Below are positions 15,043 to 22,225 of a DNA stretch of 22,225 nucleotides, piece by piece. The stretch spans positions 1-22,225 of the forward strand of contig CAJWRL010000004.1 in the NCBI GenBank assembly GCA_913046125.1, in the 5' to 3' direction. The notes beneath the pieces are model-generated. The model saw nothing but the letters and a program-made list of their open reading frames with translations. It was not told the origin of the DNA and made no database searches. This DNA is from an uncultured Gammaproteobacteria bacterium (GTDB lineage Bacteria > Pseudomonadota > Gammaproteobacteria > GCA-002705445 > GCA-002716945). Positions within the stretch are counted from its first letter, which is position 1; each line of letters opens with the position of its first letter. The translations under genes and the position numbers were made by a program.

Positions 15043-16348
15043 TTTTTGTTTTCTCAATCATAAGTGACATCAAAAATCCAAAAATAATGCCTGTCCATAT
15101 GTGAGTATTGATACCAGAGAATAATTCTATTGAGAGCATTGGAAATAACAGCGTACTCAAAAAAGTAATCCAACATACTAATCCTTTTTCTGAATTATTG
15201 GCTAGAAGCTCTCTCATTTTTTTGATCTTAATGAGTGGAAGAACAGCAAAAATAACTATTATTCCTAATGTCGCTTCAGGTAAATTAAATAAGAAGGGTG
15301 TTGCGTATAGCAAAGTAATCATTACGATTATAGTTGTAGTAATTGATGATATCGGACTATACGATCCTACAGATTCATTTACTGCCGATCTTGAAAAAGA
15401 ACCAGACACAGGGTAAGAACCTGAAACACTAGATGCAATGTTACCAAGGCCTTGACCAAGTAACTCTTGATTAGAATTTACAGGTGTTGGATATTTGTAC
15501 ATTTCGATACCTTTAGAGTTCTTAATAGGCTCTTTTTGTTCTAACTGTCTGGCAATCGCTATAGCTTCCATAAACCCAACAAAGCTTATAATTACTGTGT
15601 GAATAATAAACATAAATATTAAGTCTGGACTAATGTCAAATCCACTAAATGAGAATCTAGGAAGACCCTCGGGTATTGTGCCCACTATCGGTCCTTGATA
15701 ACTAGTAAACTTAGAAATAATTATCGTCACTATAACAGCAGTAAGAACTGCTATGTTCCCGAAAAATTGATACTTGGTGAACTTATTTTTAAGAATATAT
15801 AAAACTATCAGTGCAGTTAGTGACATTAATACAGCGTAGAAATTTATTGGTGTTTGTTCTAGGAAAGTACTTATCTCCAGTAAATCGCTGAGTAGCACTT
15901 TATCAAGACCAAAAACTTTACTTAATTGAGAACTTGCAATGATTAATGCTGCTGCTGAAGTGAAGCCAAGTATCACATGTTCTTTCAAAACGATATCAAT
16001 AAACTTGCCCGCTTTTGCTAAAGAGAGGACTACTTGGAAGATGCCAACACTCAAGGCTAGCATTACTGCAAATGAAATATACATTGTCTGATCACCATAC
16101 GTCAACGATGACACAGCAACAGCAGTCAACAGGCTAACCATTGCAACTGGCCCGGTAGCAAGATACCTCGAAGAACCAAAGAATGCAGCTACTGCAACAG
16201 GAATAAAAGATGCATATAATCCATAGACGGGATCAAGGTTTGCTAATGATGCATATGCCATAGATTGTGGAATAATAATCATAGCGATTGTTATTCCAGC
16301 AATTAAGTCTCTTGTAATGTATTCTTTTTTTGAGAGTGCGTCAGGCAA
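15032..16348 (-). CDS. SulP-family anion permease without STAS domain
   Basis: 438 residues with ten or more hydrophobic segments. The sulfate-transporter signature is intact: RDLIAGITIAMIIIPQSMAYA, LDPVYGLYASFIP, YLATGPVAMVSLL, and the GLGNIASSVSGSYPVSGSFSRSAVN block. Members carry sulfate, bicarbonate or other anions; the substrate is unknown here. The C-terminal cytosolic STAS domain of typical 500-600-residue members is absent; the frame stops right after the last membrane segment. The TTG given as the start falls within the conserved Trp-Leu-Pro that precedes the core in homologues: codons upstream continue to read SLALNFASW, so the real start may lie farther up at a rare codon (see findings). 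Confidence 0.83.
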   Translation of the reverse strand: MPDALSKKEYITRDLIAGITIAMIIIPQSMAYASLANLDPVYGLYASFIPVAVAAFFGSSRYLATGPVAMVSLLTAVAVSSLTYGDQTMYISFAVMLALSVGIFQVVLSLAKAGKFIDIVLKEHVILGFTSAAALIIASSQLSKVFGLDKVLLSDLLEISTFLEQTPINFYAVLMSLTALIVLYILKNKFTKYQFFGNIAVLTAVIVTIIISKFTSYQGPIVGTIPEGLPRFSFSGFDISPDLIFMFIIHTVIISFVGFMEAIAIARQLEQKEPIKNSKGIEMYKYPTPVNSNQELLGQGLGNIASSVSGSYPVSGSFSRSAVNESVGSYSPISSITTTIIVMITLLYATPFLFNLPEATLGIIVIFAVLPLIKIKKMRELLANNSEKGLVCWITFLSTLLFPMLSIELFSGINTHIWTGIIFGFLMSLMIEKTKTSS

Positions 16349-16515
16349 CCAAGAAGCAAAATTGAGCGCTAGAGATCTGATATAAATAATGTAATTGATG
16401 TTTAAAACCTCTTCTGGACTCTGTTAAGTCGGTATAATATAAACATAATGAATTTTTTACAAGATTGTTTTGTGAACATCTGTTTATTATATCACTAGAA
16501 ATGGAACACAAGACT

Positions 16516-16521
16516 TATAAT
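16516..16521 (+). promoter_or_regulatory. Candidate -10 box for the aldo/keto reductase gene
   Basis: TATAAT ends seven bases before the ATG at 16529, and no Shine-Dalgarno sequence is present, so a leaderless mRNA is possible. The -35 region at the expected distance is poor. Another TATAAT at 16433-16438 could give a longer leader. Confidence 0.35.
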
Positions 16522-16528
16522 TAAATTT

Positions 16529-17557
16529 ATGAAATATAAAAAATTATCTAATACAGACTTGAGTGTCAGCCTTATATGTTTAGGGACCATGACGTATGGT
16601 GAACAAAATAATGAACGCGAAGCACATGAACAATTAGATTACTCTTTATCAAAGGGTGTAAACTTTATTGATACGGCGGAGATGTATGCAATTCCACCAA
16701 AAGAAGAAACTCAAGGAAGAACTGAAGAAATCATAGGAACTTGGTTATCCACAAGAAATGATCGCGACAAAATTATAGTAGCAACTAAAGTAGCTGGTCC
16801 TGGTATGGAATATTTACGAGGAGGCTCGAGACTAGATAAAAAAAGTATTTCTCAAGCTATAGATGGTTCATTGAAAAGACTAAAAACTGATTATATCGAC
16901 CTATACCAAGTCCATTGGCCAGAGAGGAAATCAAACTATTTTGGAAGGTTAGGGTATCAATACACTGAAGATATGGGGGTTCCAATTGAAGAGACACTTG
17001 AGGCAATGTCAGAACTGGTGAAATCAGGCAAGGTGCGCTACATCGGTATATCTAATGAAACACCATGGGGAACAAAAAAATATTTAGAGTTAGCTAAAGA
17101 GAAAGGTTTTGAAAAAATCGTCTCCATCCAAAACCCATACTCTTTACTCAATAGGATTTACGAAGTGGGATTAGCTGAAATTTCACAACATGAAAATGTT
17201 GGATTGCTTGCATACTCACCTCTAGGTTTTGGTCAACTAACTGGTAAATATATCGACAAAACAGATAAACAGTCACGACTTGGTCTATTCGGTGATTGGT
17301 TCACACGTTACAGCAATAGCAGATGCTTGCATGCCGTGAAACAATATGCGGAAATAGCAAAAAATCATAATTTATCACTGACTCATTTATCGCTTGCATT
17401 TGTAAATATACAGCCTTTTGTAACTTCTAACATTATAGGAGCTACAACTATGGAACAGCTTAAAGAAAATATTGAATCTGTAGATGTGAATTTAAGTGAG
17501 GAAATTATTGAAGAAATTAACCAAGTACATGAAGGCCAACCTAATCCAGCACCATAA
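16529..17557 (+). CDS. Aldo/keto reductase, Tas-like
   Basis: 342 residues, a TIM-barrel NADPH-dependent oxidoreductase. The active-site tetrad can be traced: Asp and Tyr in NFIDTAEMY, Lys in VATKVAG, His in YQVHWPER. Other family blocks are GKVRYIGISNETPWG, IQNPYSLLNR, LLAYSPLGFGQLTGKY and IIGATTMEQLKENI near the end. The DTAEMYAIPP and HWPER blocks match the Escherichia coli Tas (YgdS) subgroup. The physiological substrate is unknown. It stands alone on the plus strand between two divergent or convergent minus-strand genes; its stop is eight bases from the end of the acyltransferase gene. Confidence 0.9.
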   Translation: MKYKKLSNTDLSVSLICLGTMTYGEQNNEREAHEQLDYSLSKGVNFIDTAEMYAIPPKEETQGRTEEIIGTWLSTRNDRDKIIVATKVAGPGMEYLRGGSRLDKKSISQAIDGSLKRLKTDYIDLYQVHWPERKSNYFGRLGYQYTEDMGVPIEETLEAMSELVKSGKVRYIGISNETPWGTKKYLELAKEKGFEKIVSIQNPYSLLNRIYEVGLAEISQHENVGLLAYSPLGFGQLTGKYIDKTDKQSRLGLFGDWFTRYSNSRCLHAVKQYAEIAKNHNLSLTHLSLAFVNIQPFVTSNIIGATTMEQLKENIESVDVNLSEEIIEEINQVHEGQPNPAP

Positions 17558-17565
17558 ATACTTCG

Positions 17566-18252
17566 TCAGTTGAAGTGTTCTCTAATTGCAGTATTGAGAG
17601 CATCAGCTTCTTCGGTATAGTCTAAGCTTAATGCTTTAATATTAATGCTTCCTGGTTGAATTAAAAATGAATCCCTACTCCAATACTTGCCTGCATCATG
17701 ATTCAAAACTAGAGATGTAATCTTTAAAGATTCTATAATTTTAAAAATACCCTTTTTGATCGTGCCCGTTTGTCCATAAGGCACTCTTGTACCTTCGGGG
17801 AAAATAATTAGTGTTCTCTTATTGGATATATGATCATTACATGTATTCATTATTTTTTTCAGTGCGGTAACTCCATCAGAACGATCAATGGCTATATTTT
17901 TTAGCAAAAATAGACACCATCCAAATAGTGGTATCCTTAGTAGTTCTTTTTTTAATATAAAAATCGGTTTTTCAGCATATGCTGCGAGAAATATAGTCTC
18001 CCATGCAGACTGATGTCTGGAGATAATTAGCTGAAAGGAATCAACTCGGGGTCCATCATATGTATAAGATAGTGAACAAACTAGTTTTAAAAAATATAGG
18101 TTGTACCTGCACCATAATTTACTTACTTTCAAACATATACTGTAAGATAAAATACCTGCTATAAAAGTAATCGGCCCAAACAATAAAACTGAGACTACTA
18201 GATTAAGCCAAAAAGAAATTGATCTAAATATTAAGAATGTATTGTTTATCAT
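17566..18252 (-). CDS. PlsC-like lysophospholipid acyltransferase
   Basis: 228 residues if started at the ATG at 18252; the frame is open to 18333 but that would overlap the phosphatase gene by 110 bases, against 29 with the start chosen. An N-terminal hydrophobic region (residues 14-40) anchors it in the inner membrane. The acyltransferase motif I is RHQSAWE (His80, Glu85), an HX4E variant of the usual HX4D; motif III FPEGTR is at 151-156. I recall HQSAWET in the acyltransferases next to gmhB in other gammaproteobacteria, so the Glu is probably a subfamily feature. It likely acylates 1-acylglycerol 3-phosphate or a similar lipid. It is last of three coupled minus-strand genes after glyS and gmhB. 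Confidence 0.85.
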   Translation of the reverse strand: MINNTFLIFRSISFWLNLVVSVLLFGPITFIAGILSYSICLKVSKLWCRYNLYFLKLVCSLSYTYDGPRVDSFQLIISRHQSAWETIFLAAYAEKPIFILKKELLRIPLFGWCLFLLKNIAIDRSDGVTALKKIMNTCNDHISNKRTLIIFPEGTRVPYGQTGTIKKGIFKIIESLKITSLVLNHDAGKYWSRDSFLIQPGSINIKALSLDYTEEADALNTAIREHFN

Positions 18253-18784
18253 AATCAAGCACGTATTGAGCAGCATCAAATAGATCGTCAAAAACATCCA
18301 AATCAGGCATTTCATTTGATAGCTCACTGCCATTTCCTGTTTTTACACCCAATGGTTTACACCCAGAAGCTAGTGCCGCTCTCATATCGCGAATGGAATC
18401 CCCTATCGCAAATACTCCAGATAGGTCAATATTTAACCTTTCTGATATTTCTAAATACATTCCAGGCTTAGGTTTCCTGAACGATGAGTTTTTTTCAGGA
18501 TGGTCATAGCAATAGTAAGTTGAAAAAATATTACCACCATATTTGCTACATGTATTCACGAGTTTCTTGTGTATATTAAGCATCTCATCGTAACTAATTA
18601 TACCCCTGCCTATTCCTGCTTGATTTGATATTAAGATGATTTTATAGGAATTTTTTGTGAGGAGTGAAATTGCCTCCATGCTCCTTTCAATTGGAATCCA
18701 TTCATCAGGTGTTTTTATATATGCTGATGAGTCATGGTTTATGACCCCGTCGCGATCTAAAATTATGTACTTACTCTGATTCAT
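18224..18784 (-). CDS. gmhB: GmhB-like HAD phosphatase (heptose 1,7-bisphosphatase family)
   Basis: 186 residues of the HAD superfamily. Motif I is ILDRDGVIN (nucleophile Asp10, acid/base Asp12), motif II is [10 protein letters not shown], the Lys is in RKPKPGM, and motif IV is IGDSIRDM. In GmhB it removes the 7-phosphate from glycero-manno-heptose bisphosphate for lipopolysaccharide core synthesis. The family zinc loop (Cys-Pro-His-His-Pro ... Cys-Asp-Cys) is degraded: [14 protein letters not shown] keeps Cys92 but has Asp, Ser and Phe at the other three ligand positions. Substrate is therefore less certain than the fold. The start overlaps the end of glyS by 14 bases, a conserved arrangement with the acyltransferase that follows. 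Confidence 0.82.
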   Translation of the reverse strand: MNQSKYIILDRDGVINHDSSAYIKTPDEWIPIERSMEAISLLTKNSYKIILISNQAGIGRGIISYDEMLNIHKKLVNTCSKYGGNIFSTYYCYDHPEKNSSFRKPKPGMYLEISERLNIDLSGVFAIGDSIRDMRAALASGCKPLGVKTGNGSELSNEMPDLDVFDDLFDAAQYVLDYDKQYILNI

Positions 18785-20126
18785 CCGAAAAATAGTTCAT
18801 AAAAAATTGTTTTACATCATCTATTTTTATAGATTTTTGTTCCATTGAATCACGGTCTCTAACTGTTAATGTATTTTTTTCCAGAGAATCGAAGTCAATC
18901 GTCATACATAATGGCGTGCCGATCTCATCATGTTTTCTATAGCTCTTACCAATGTTTCCCGTGTTCTCAACTACTACTCTGCCAATTTGAAACTTTTGCA
19001 ATGATGTCTTGATGTCATGTGCAAGTTTTACAAGATCCTCATTATTTCTTTTTAGAGGTATAACTGCAGCTTTGATTGGCGAGAGGTGTTTTTTTAATTT
19101 CAATACAGTTCTTTTTTTATTGTCAGGTAGCTCCTCAATAGTATAAGCCTCATTTATAATTGCTAATACTCCCCTGTCTACGCCTGCTGAGGGCTCAATT
19201 ACGTACGGGACTATCCATTCATTATTTTCATTTTGTATAGCTAGACGTGTATTAGAATCATTATTTTCCATAACGTTTGCATTTATGTTAAGTTCTTTCT
19301 GATTTTTAGTATGAGACCCAAGGTCAAAATCAGTTCTATTCGCAATTCCCTCGAGCTCCTCTGAGCCATGTGGAAATTGATACATAATATCAACTGTCGA
19401 TTTAGAGTAATGTGCTAAGTCATCGCCCGTTACAGTGAGGAGTTCAAGTTTATCTTTTGGTATTCCTTGATCAATCCACCAGCTGACTCTTTCATCTACC
19501 CATCTTTTATGCCATTCATCGTCTTCACCAGGAGTAACGAAGAACTCCAGCTCCATTTGTTCAAACTCTCGAACTCTAAAAATAAAGTTCCTTGGTGTAA
19601 TTTCATTTCTAAATGACTTTCCAATTTGCGCAATACCAAAGGGTAAAGATCTGGATGTTGAATCAATCACATTTTTAAAGTTAATGTAAATTTGTTGTGC
19701 TGTCTCTGGTCTTAAATAGGCAACAGAGGAATCATCCACGATAGGACCAACGCTAGTCTCAAACATAAGATTAAATTCTCTTGGGTCAGTTAACTCCTCG
19801 CCAATGCACTGTTCTGGTATTTGATCTTCTCTAAACCTAAGACCACAACTTTTACAATCAACTAAAGGATCAGTGAAGGTGTCTTGATGTCCAGAATATT
19901 TAAGAACATCTGGATGAGTAAGTATAGATGTATCGAGACCCTCTACATCATCTCTGTTATATACAGTTGATTTCCACCATGCATTTTTTAGATTATTTTT
20001 TAATTCAACGCCTAATGGACCATAGTCATATAATCCTTGAATACCGCCATAAATCTCATTCGATTGAAAAATAAAGCCTCTTCGTTTACAAAGAGCAACC
20101 AAATCTTCCATAGTATGTTGTGCCAA
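18771..20126 (-). CDS. glyS: Glycyl-tRNA synthetase, single-chain homodimeric type
   Basis: Charges tRNA-Gly. 451 residues of the class II homodimer type found in eukaryotes, archaea and some bacteria, not the glyQ/glyS tetramer usual in gammaproteobacteria. It matches that type from the first helix ([22 protein letters not shown]), through [39 protein letters not shown] and a Cys pair DCKSCG, to class II motif 2 ([21 protein letters not shown]), motif 3 ([13 protein letters not shown]) and the anticodon-binding domain in the last 100 residues. The TTG at 20126 is supported by AAGGAG five bases upstream; the next ATG at residue 6 lacks such a site. It leads a coupled group with gmhB and the acyltransferase. 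Confidence 0.93.
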   Translation of the reverse strand: MAQHTMEDLVALCKRRGFIFQSNEIYGGIQGLYDYGPLGVELKNNLKNAWWKSTVYNRDDVEGLDTSILTHPDVLKYSGHQDTFTDPLVDCKSCGLRFREDQIPEQCIGEELTDPREFNLMFETSVGPIVDDSSVAYLRPETAQQIYINFKNVIDSTSRSLPFGIAQIGKSFRNEITPRNFIFRVREFEQMELEFFVTPGEDDEWHKRWVDERVSWWIDQGIPKDKLELLTVTGDDLAHYSKSTVDIMYQFPHGSEELEGIANRTDFDLGSHTKNQKELNINANVMENNDSNTRLAIQNENNEWIVPYVIEPSAGVDRGVLAIINEAYTIEELPDNKKRTVLKLKKHLSPIKAAVIPLKRNNEDLVKLAHDIKTSLQKFQIGRVVVENTGNIGKSYRKHDEIGTPLCMTIDFDSLEKNTLTVRDRDSMEQKSIKIDDVKQFFMNYFSDESE

Positions 20127-20131
20127 ATCTA

Positions 20132-20155
20132 CTCCTTGGGAATATAGAGATTATA
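20132..20155 (-). promoter_or_regulatory. glyS ribosome-binding site and -10 box
   Basis: The minus strand has AAGGAG at 20137-20132, five bases before the TTG start, which decides that start. TATAAT at 20155-20150 precedes it and would give a leader of about 17 bases. The -35 region is weak. Confidence 0.6.
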
Positions 20156-20202
20156 CTTCTATAAGCTTTATAAGCATAAGATTTTTAGATATTTCGTGTT
20201 AG

Positions 20203-20230
20203 TTCAGAGTATTAAGTCTGTCCTTATAAT
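20203..20230 (+). promoter_or_regulatory. Possible sigma-70 promoter upstream of glnA
   Basis: TTCAGA (20203-20208) and TATAAT (20225-20230) are 16 bases apart. The -10 box abuts the palindrome at 20232-20243, so a regulator bound there would block this promoter, as NtrC does at the sigma-70 promoter of glnA in enteric bacteria. The boxes are visible; the regulation is inference. Confidence 0.4.
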
Positions 20231-20231
20231 A

Positions 20232-20243
20232 GTGCATATGCAC
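20232..20243. promoter_or_regulatory. Palindrome GTGCATATGCAC upstream of glnA, possible enhancer site
   Basis: A perfect 12-base palindrome centred about 115 bases before the expected sigma-54 transcription start. It has the TGCA elements of NtrC sites but not the classical spacing between GCAC and GTGC halves. Its centre is 38 bases from the second palindrome. Confidence 0.45.
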
Positions 20244-20267
20244 ATTTATAGGAAATAGAATGTTCTA

Positions 20268-20283
20268 ATATAGTGCACTATAT
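20268..20283. promoter_or_regulatory. Palindrome ATATAGTGCACTATAT upstream of glnA, possible enhancer site
   Basis: A perfect 16-base palindrome centred about 77 bases before the expected sigma-54 start. It shares the GTGC/GCAC core with the palindrome to its left. Its place between that site and the -24 box is where activators of sigma-54 promoters bind, so it is a candidate NtrC-type site of altered form. Confidence 0.5.
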
Positions 20284-20326
20284 GATACAATTTAGAGCAT
20301 CAATGAAAAACATAAAGTTGGTGATA

Positions 20327-20342
20327 TGGCACGATTAATGCA
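20327..20342 (+). promoter_or_regulatory. Sigma-54 (RpoN) promoter of glnA
   Basis: TGGCAC (20327-20332), five bases, then ATGCA (20338-20342) matches the -24/-12 consensus TGGCAC-N5-TTGCA with one difference. The transcription start would be near 20353, giving a leader of about 30 bases before glnA. It fits control of glutamine synthetase by NtrBC, whose sensor gene follows. Confidence 0.8.
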
Positions 20343-20382
20343 GATTTAACAATGCAAATAAAAATCACTAGTGAGGAATAAA

Positions 20383-21795
20383 ATGAGTGCAAATGATATT
20401 AAGAAACTAGTCGATGAAAAAGAAGCAAAATTCATCGATTATAGATTTACAAACACCCAAGGAAAGGAGCAGCATGTTACTGTAACAGCTTCTGAAGAAG
20501 GTATAGAAACTGACTGTTCAGAAGGCAAAATGTTTGATGGTTCATCCATAGCAGGATGGAAGGATATTAATGAATCAGACATGATACTTATGCCTGACAC
20601 AAGTACAGCCTTTGTTGATCCATTTTACGATGAACCTACCGTTAATGTTACATGTGATGTGATTGAACCCTCAGATGGTTCGATATACGAGAAAGATCCA
20701 AGAGGTATTGCCAAAAAAGCAGAAAAATATCTAGTTGATTCAGGTGTTGCTGATACAGCATATTTTGGACCTGAAAATGAATTCTTCGTTTTCGATGATG
20801 TTAGGTTTGAGGATACAATTGGAAGTTGCTTTTTTAAAGTTGATTCCTCTGAAGCTTGCTGGAACAGCGGTAAAACCTACGAAGACGGTAATATGGGACA
20901 CAGACCTGGTGTTAAAGGTGGATATTTTCCGGTCCCCCCAGTTGATGCATTGCAAGACTGTAGATCTGCGATGATAACTACATTACATGAGGTTGGTGTC
21001 CAATGTGAGGTTCATCATCATGAGGTTGCGACTGCAGGTCAATGTGAAATTGGAACTTTGTTCAATACACTCGTTAAAAAAGCTGACGAAGTACAAAAGT
21101 ACAAGTATGTAGTACAAAATGTCGCACACGCTTTTGGTAAAACTGCTACCTTTATGCCGAAACCAGTAGTGGGTGATAATGGAACAGGTATGCATGTACA
21201 CCAATCACTGTCTAAAGATGGTAAAAACATATTTGCAGGTGATAAATATGGTAACTTATCACAAGAAGCTTTATGGTACATCGGTGGAATCATCAAGCAT
21301 GCAAGAGCTTTAAATGCATTCACTAATGCATCTACTAATAGTTACAAAAGGTTGATTCCTGGTTTCGAAGCTCCGGTAATTTTAACTTACTCTGCAAGGA
21401 ATAGATCAGCATCAATAAGAATTCCATACGTCATGAGCGATAAAGCAAGAAGGATTGAAGTCAGATTCCCTGACTCAACTGCAAATCCATATCTTGCTTT
21501 CTCTGCAATGATGATGGCTGGTCTCGATGGTATTAAAAATCAGATAGATCCGGGTCCATCTATGGATAAAGACTTGTTTGCAATTAGTAGGGAAGAAGAA
21601 GCGCTCCTTCCAACTGTTGCACCTGGTCTTGATGTTGCGCTTGATGCACTTGATAAAGATAGAGCATTTTTAAACGCTGGTGATGTATTCACTAACAACA
21701 TGATTGACTCGTATATTGATCTAAAGATGGATGAAGTACAAAGATTAAGACAATCTACTCATCCATGTGAATTTGAAATGTACTATAGTCTATAA
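20383..21795 (+). CDS. glnA: Glutamine synthetase type I
   Basis: ATP-dependent amidation of glutamate to glutamine, the entry point of ammonium into metabolism; a cytosolic dodecamer. 470 residues, the normal GSI length. Visible blocks are [18 protein letters not shown], the [11 protein letters not shown] metal-binding Glu, [36 protein letters not shown], the [13 protein letters not shown] flap and RSASIRIPY. At the site adenylylated in enteric GSI (Tyr397 in KNLYDLP) this protein reads KDLFAIS, with Phe399, so modification by GlnE cannot occur there. The ATG at 20383 has GAGG six bases upstream; an earlier in-frame GTG at 20371 overlaps that site. A sigma-54 promoter lies upstream and ntrB downstream after a hairpin. 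Confidence 0.97.
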   Translation: MSANDIKKLVDEKEAKFIDYRFTNTQGKEQHVTVTASEEGIETDCSEGKMFDGSSIAGWKDINESDMILMPDTSTAFVDPFYDEPTVNVTCDVIEPSDGSIYEKDPRGIAKKAEKYLVDSGVADTAYFGPENEFFVFDDVRFEDTIGSCFFKVDSSEACWNSGKTYEDGNMGHRPGVKGGYFPVPPVDALQDCRSAMITTLHEVGVQCEVHHHEVATAGQCEIGTLFNTLVKKADEVQKYKYVVQNVAHAFGKTATFMPKPVVGDNGTGMHVHQSLSKDGKNIFAGDKYGNLSQEALWYIGGIIKHARALNAFTNASTNSYKRLIPGFEAPVILTYSARNRSASIRIPYVMSDKARRIEVRFPDSTANPYLAFSAMMMAGLDGIKNQIDPGPSMDKDLFAISREEEALLPTVAPGLDVALDALDKDRAFLNAGDVFTNNMIDSYIDLKMDEVQRLRQSTHPCEFEMYYSL

Positions 21796-21801
21796 AAAAT
21801 A

Positions 21802-21826
21802 TATGCTGCCCTCCTTGGGCAGCATA
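21802..21826 (+). terminator. Hairpin between glnA and ntrB, probable partial terminator
   Basis: TATGCTGCCC (21802-21811) pairs with GGGCAGCATA (21817-21826) in a perfect ten-base stem with loop TCCTT. On the plus strand it is followed by CTAAAAAAA rather than a U-run, so it is more likely an RNA-stabilising or attenuating hairpin than a strong terminator. On the minus strand it is followed by T-rich sequence. A similar element between glnA and glnL in enteric bacteria lowers expression of the sensor. Confidence 0.65.
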
Positions 21827-21834
21827 CTAAAAAA

Positions 21835-22225
21835 ATGGAATTACAGGATAAAATAGCACTAGATTCGAAATTGCTTCTGGATATTCTCGAGAATATCTCA
21901 ACATCTGTTATTGTGCTTAATGACGATAATAGTTACTTTTTTATCAATATCGCAGGATTAGATTTACTCGGTATTAGTGGTAAGTTCCCTGAATTGTCAT
22001 CCCTAAAATCAATCATCGGCCATCAGCATCTCTTGCAACATATAAATTCGGTTCGTCAGGAAAGACACTCAAAGATGATTAGAGATTTTAAGTTTAAAAA
22101 CTTTGAGGGTCATGAAAAAATAGTTGATTGTAATTTGTCCTTATCAAGGTTTGACAATAAAGAGGTAACTTTGATTGAATTTACTGAAACGGGAAGACTT
22201 CACAGTATTTCACTTGAACAGAACC
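21835..22225 (+). CDS. ntrB: Nitrogen-regulation sensor kinase NtrB, N-terminal part (runs off the window)
   Basis: Open to the window end, 130 residues present. The N-terminal region looks like the PAS domain of NtrB/GlnL: LLDILENISTSVIVLNDDNSYFFINIAGLDLLG, then a strand-rich part ending VTLIEFTETGRLHSISLEQN, which lines up with the LLEM...RRLSQEQ region that leads to the kinase helix in homologues. NtrB phosphorylates NtrC in response to PII protein and so controls sigma-54 promoters such as that of glnA. The kinase domain and ntrC would lie beyond the window. The ATG follows seven A bases and has no Shine-Dalgarno sequence, so expression may depend on coupling to glnA transcription past the hairpin. 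Confidence 0.8.
   Translation, partial: MELQDKIALDSKLLLDILENISTSVIVLNDDNSYFFINIAGLDLLGISGKFPELSSLKSIIGHQHLLQHINSVRQERHSKMIRDFKFKNFEGHEKIVDCNLSLSRFDNKEVTLIEFTETGRLHSISLEQN

Noticed and set aside
17560..17576. ACTTC-N7-GAAGT inverted repeat between the aldo/keto reductase and acyltransferase genes
   Set aside because: Only five pairs and no T-run on either strand; could be chance.
1..22225. Search by eye for CRISPR arrays, transposases, integrases, toxin-antitoxin pairs and restriction systems
   Set aside because: No direct repeat array and no protein of these families was seen; the genes are mainly metabolic, surface or regulatory.

Overview
The window looks like chromosome from a small, AT-rich, tightly packed proteobacterial genome. 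Genes overlap by 1-14 bases or are separated by a few bases, no stretch over 300 bases lacks a gene, and I see no insertion sequence, phage gene or CRISPR array. Several neighbourhoods match gammaproteobacterial order as I recall it: glyS-gmhB-plsC, thiS-thiG-trmB, and glnA followed by ntrB with a sigma-54 promoter. A marine streamlined gammaproteobacterium of the SAR86 kind would fit, but that is inference from base composition and gene order. The left end, a probable tsaD tail followed by gpsA and a YciI gene, is an order I associate with Alphaproteobacteria, so the placement is not certain.

Layout. 1-1270 (+): tsaD tail, gpsA and yciI-like, coupled by ATGA overlaps. 1153-4267 (-): a TPR protein with a C-terminal glycosyltransferase-like domain, a second TPR protein, and a beta-barrel of the intimin/invasin inverse-autotransporter type that has no passenger. 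4369-4971 (-): a DUF1326 protein with its own terminator. 5151-8850 (+): a two-gene redox module, a GltD-like FAD/Fe-S NAD(P)H oxidoreductase overlapping a molybdopterin oxidoreductase. 8939-9367 (+): a MORN-repeat membrane protein with a promoter that suggests a leaderless mRNA. 9360-11677 (-): a small membrane protein, a lipoprotein, a short-chain dehydrogenase and farnesyl diphosphate synthase. 11691-12365 (+): a TVP38/TMEM64 membrane protein. 12417-13430 (-): RmlA-type nucleotidyltransferase and tRNA-Thr(CGU). 13480-15042 (+): thiS, thiG, trmB. 15032-16348 (-): a SulP permease without a STAS domain. 16529-17557 (+): an aldo/keto reductase. 17566-20126 (-): a PlsC-like acyltransferase, a GmhB-like phosphatase and a single-chain glycyl-tRNA synthetase. 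20200-22225 (+): the nitrogen-control region, glnA and the start of ntrB.

The most notable points are these. Glutamine synthetase has Phe where the adenylylated Tyr should be, although its sigma-54 promoter and ntrB are kept. A eukaryote/archaea-like homodimeric GlyRS sits at the locus where gammaproteobacteria usually carry glyQ-glyS. The GmhB homologue has lost most of the family zinc site. The inverse-autotransporter barrel ends by running antisense into yciI. The GltD-like plus molybdoenzyme pair has no identified substrate. No single region is clearly a new defence or mobile system.
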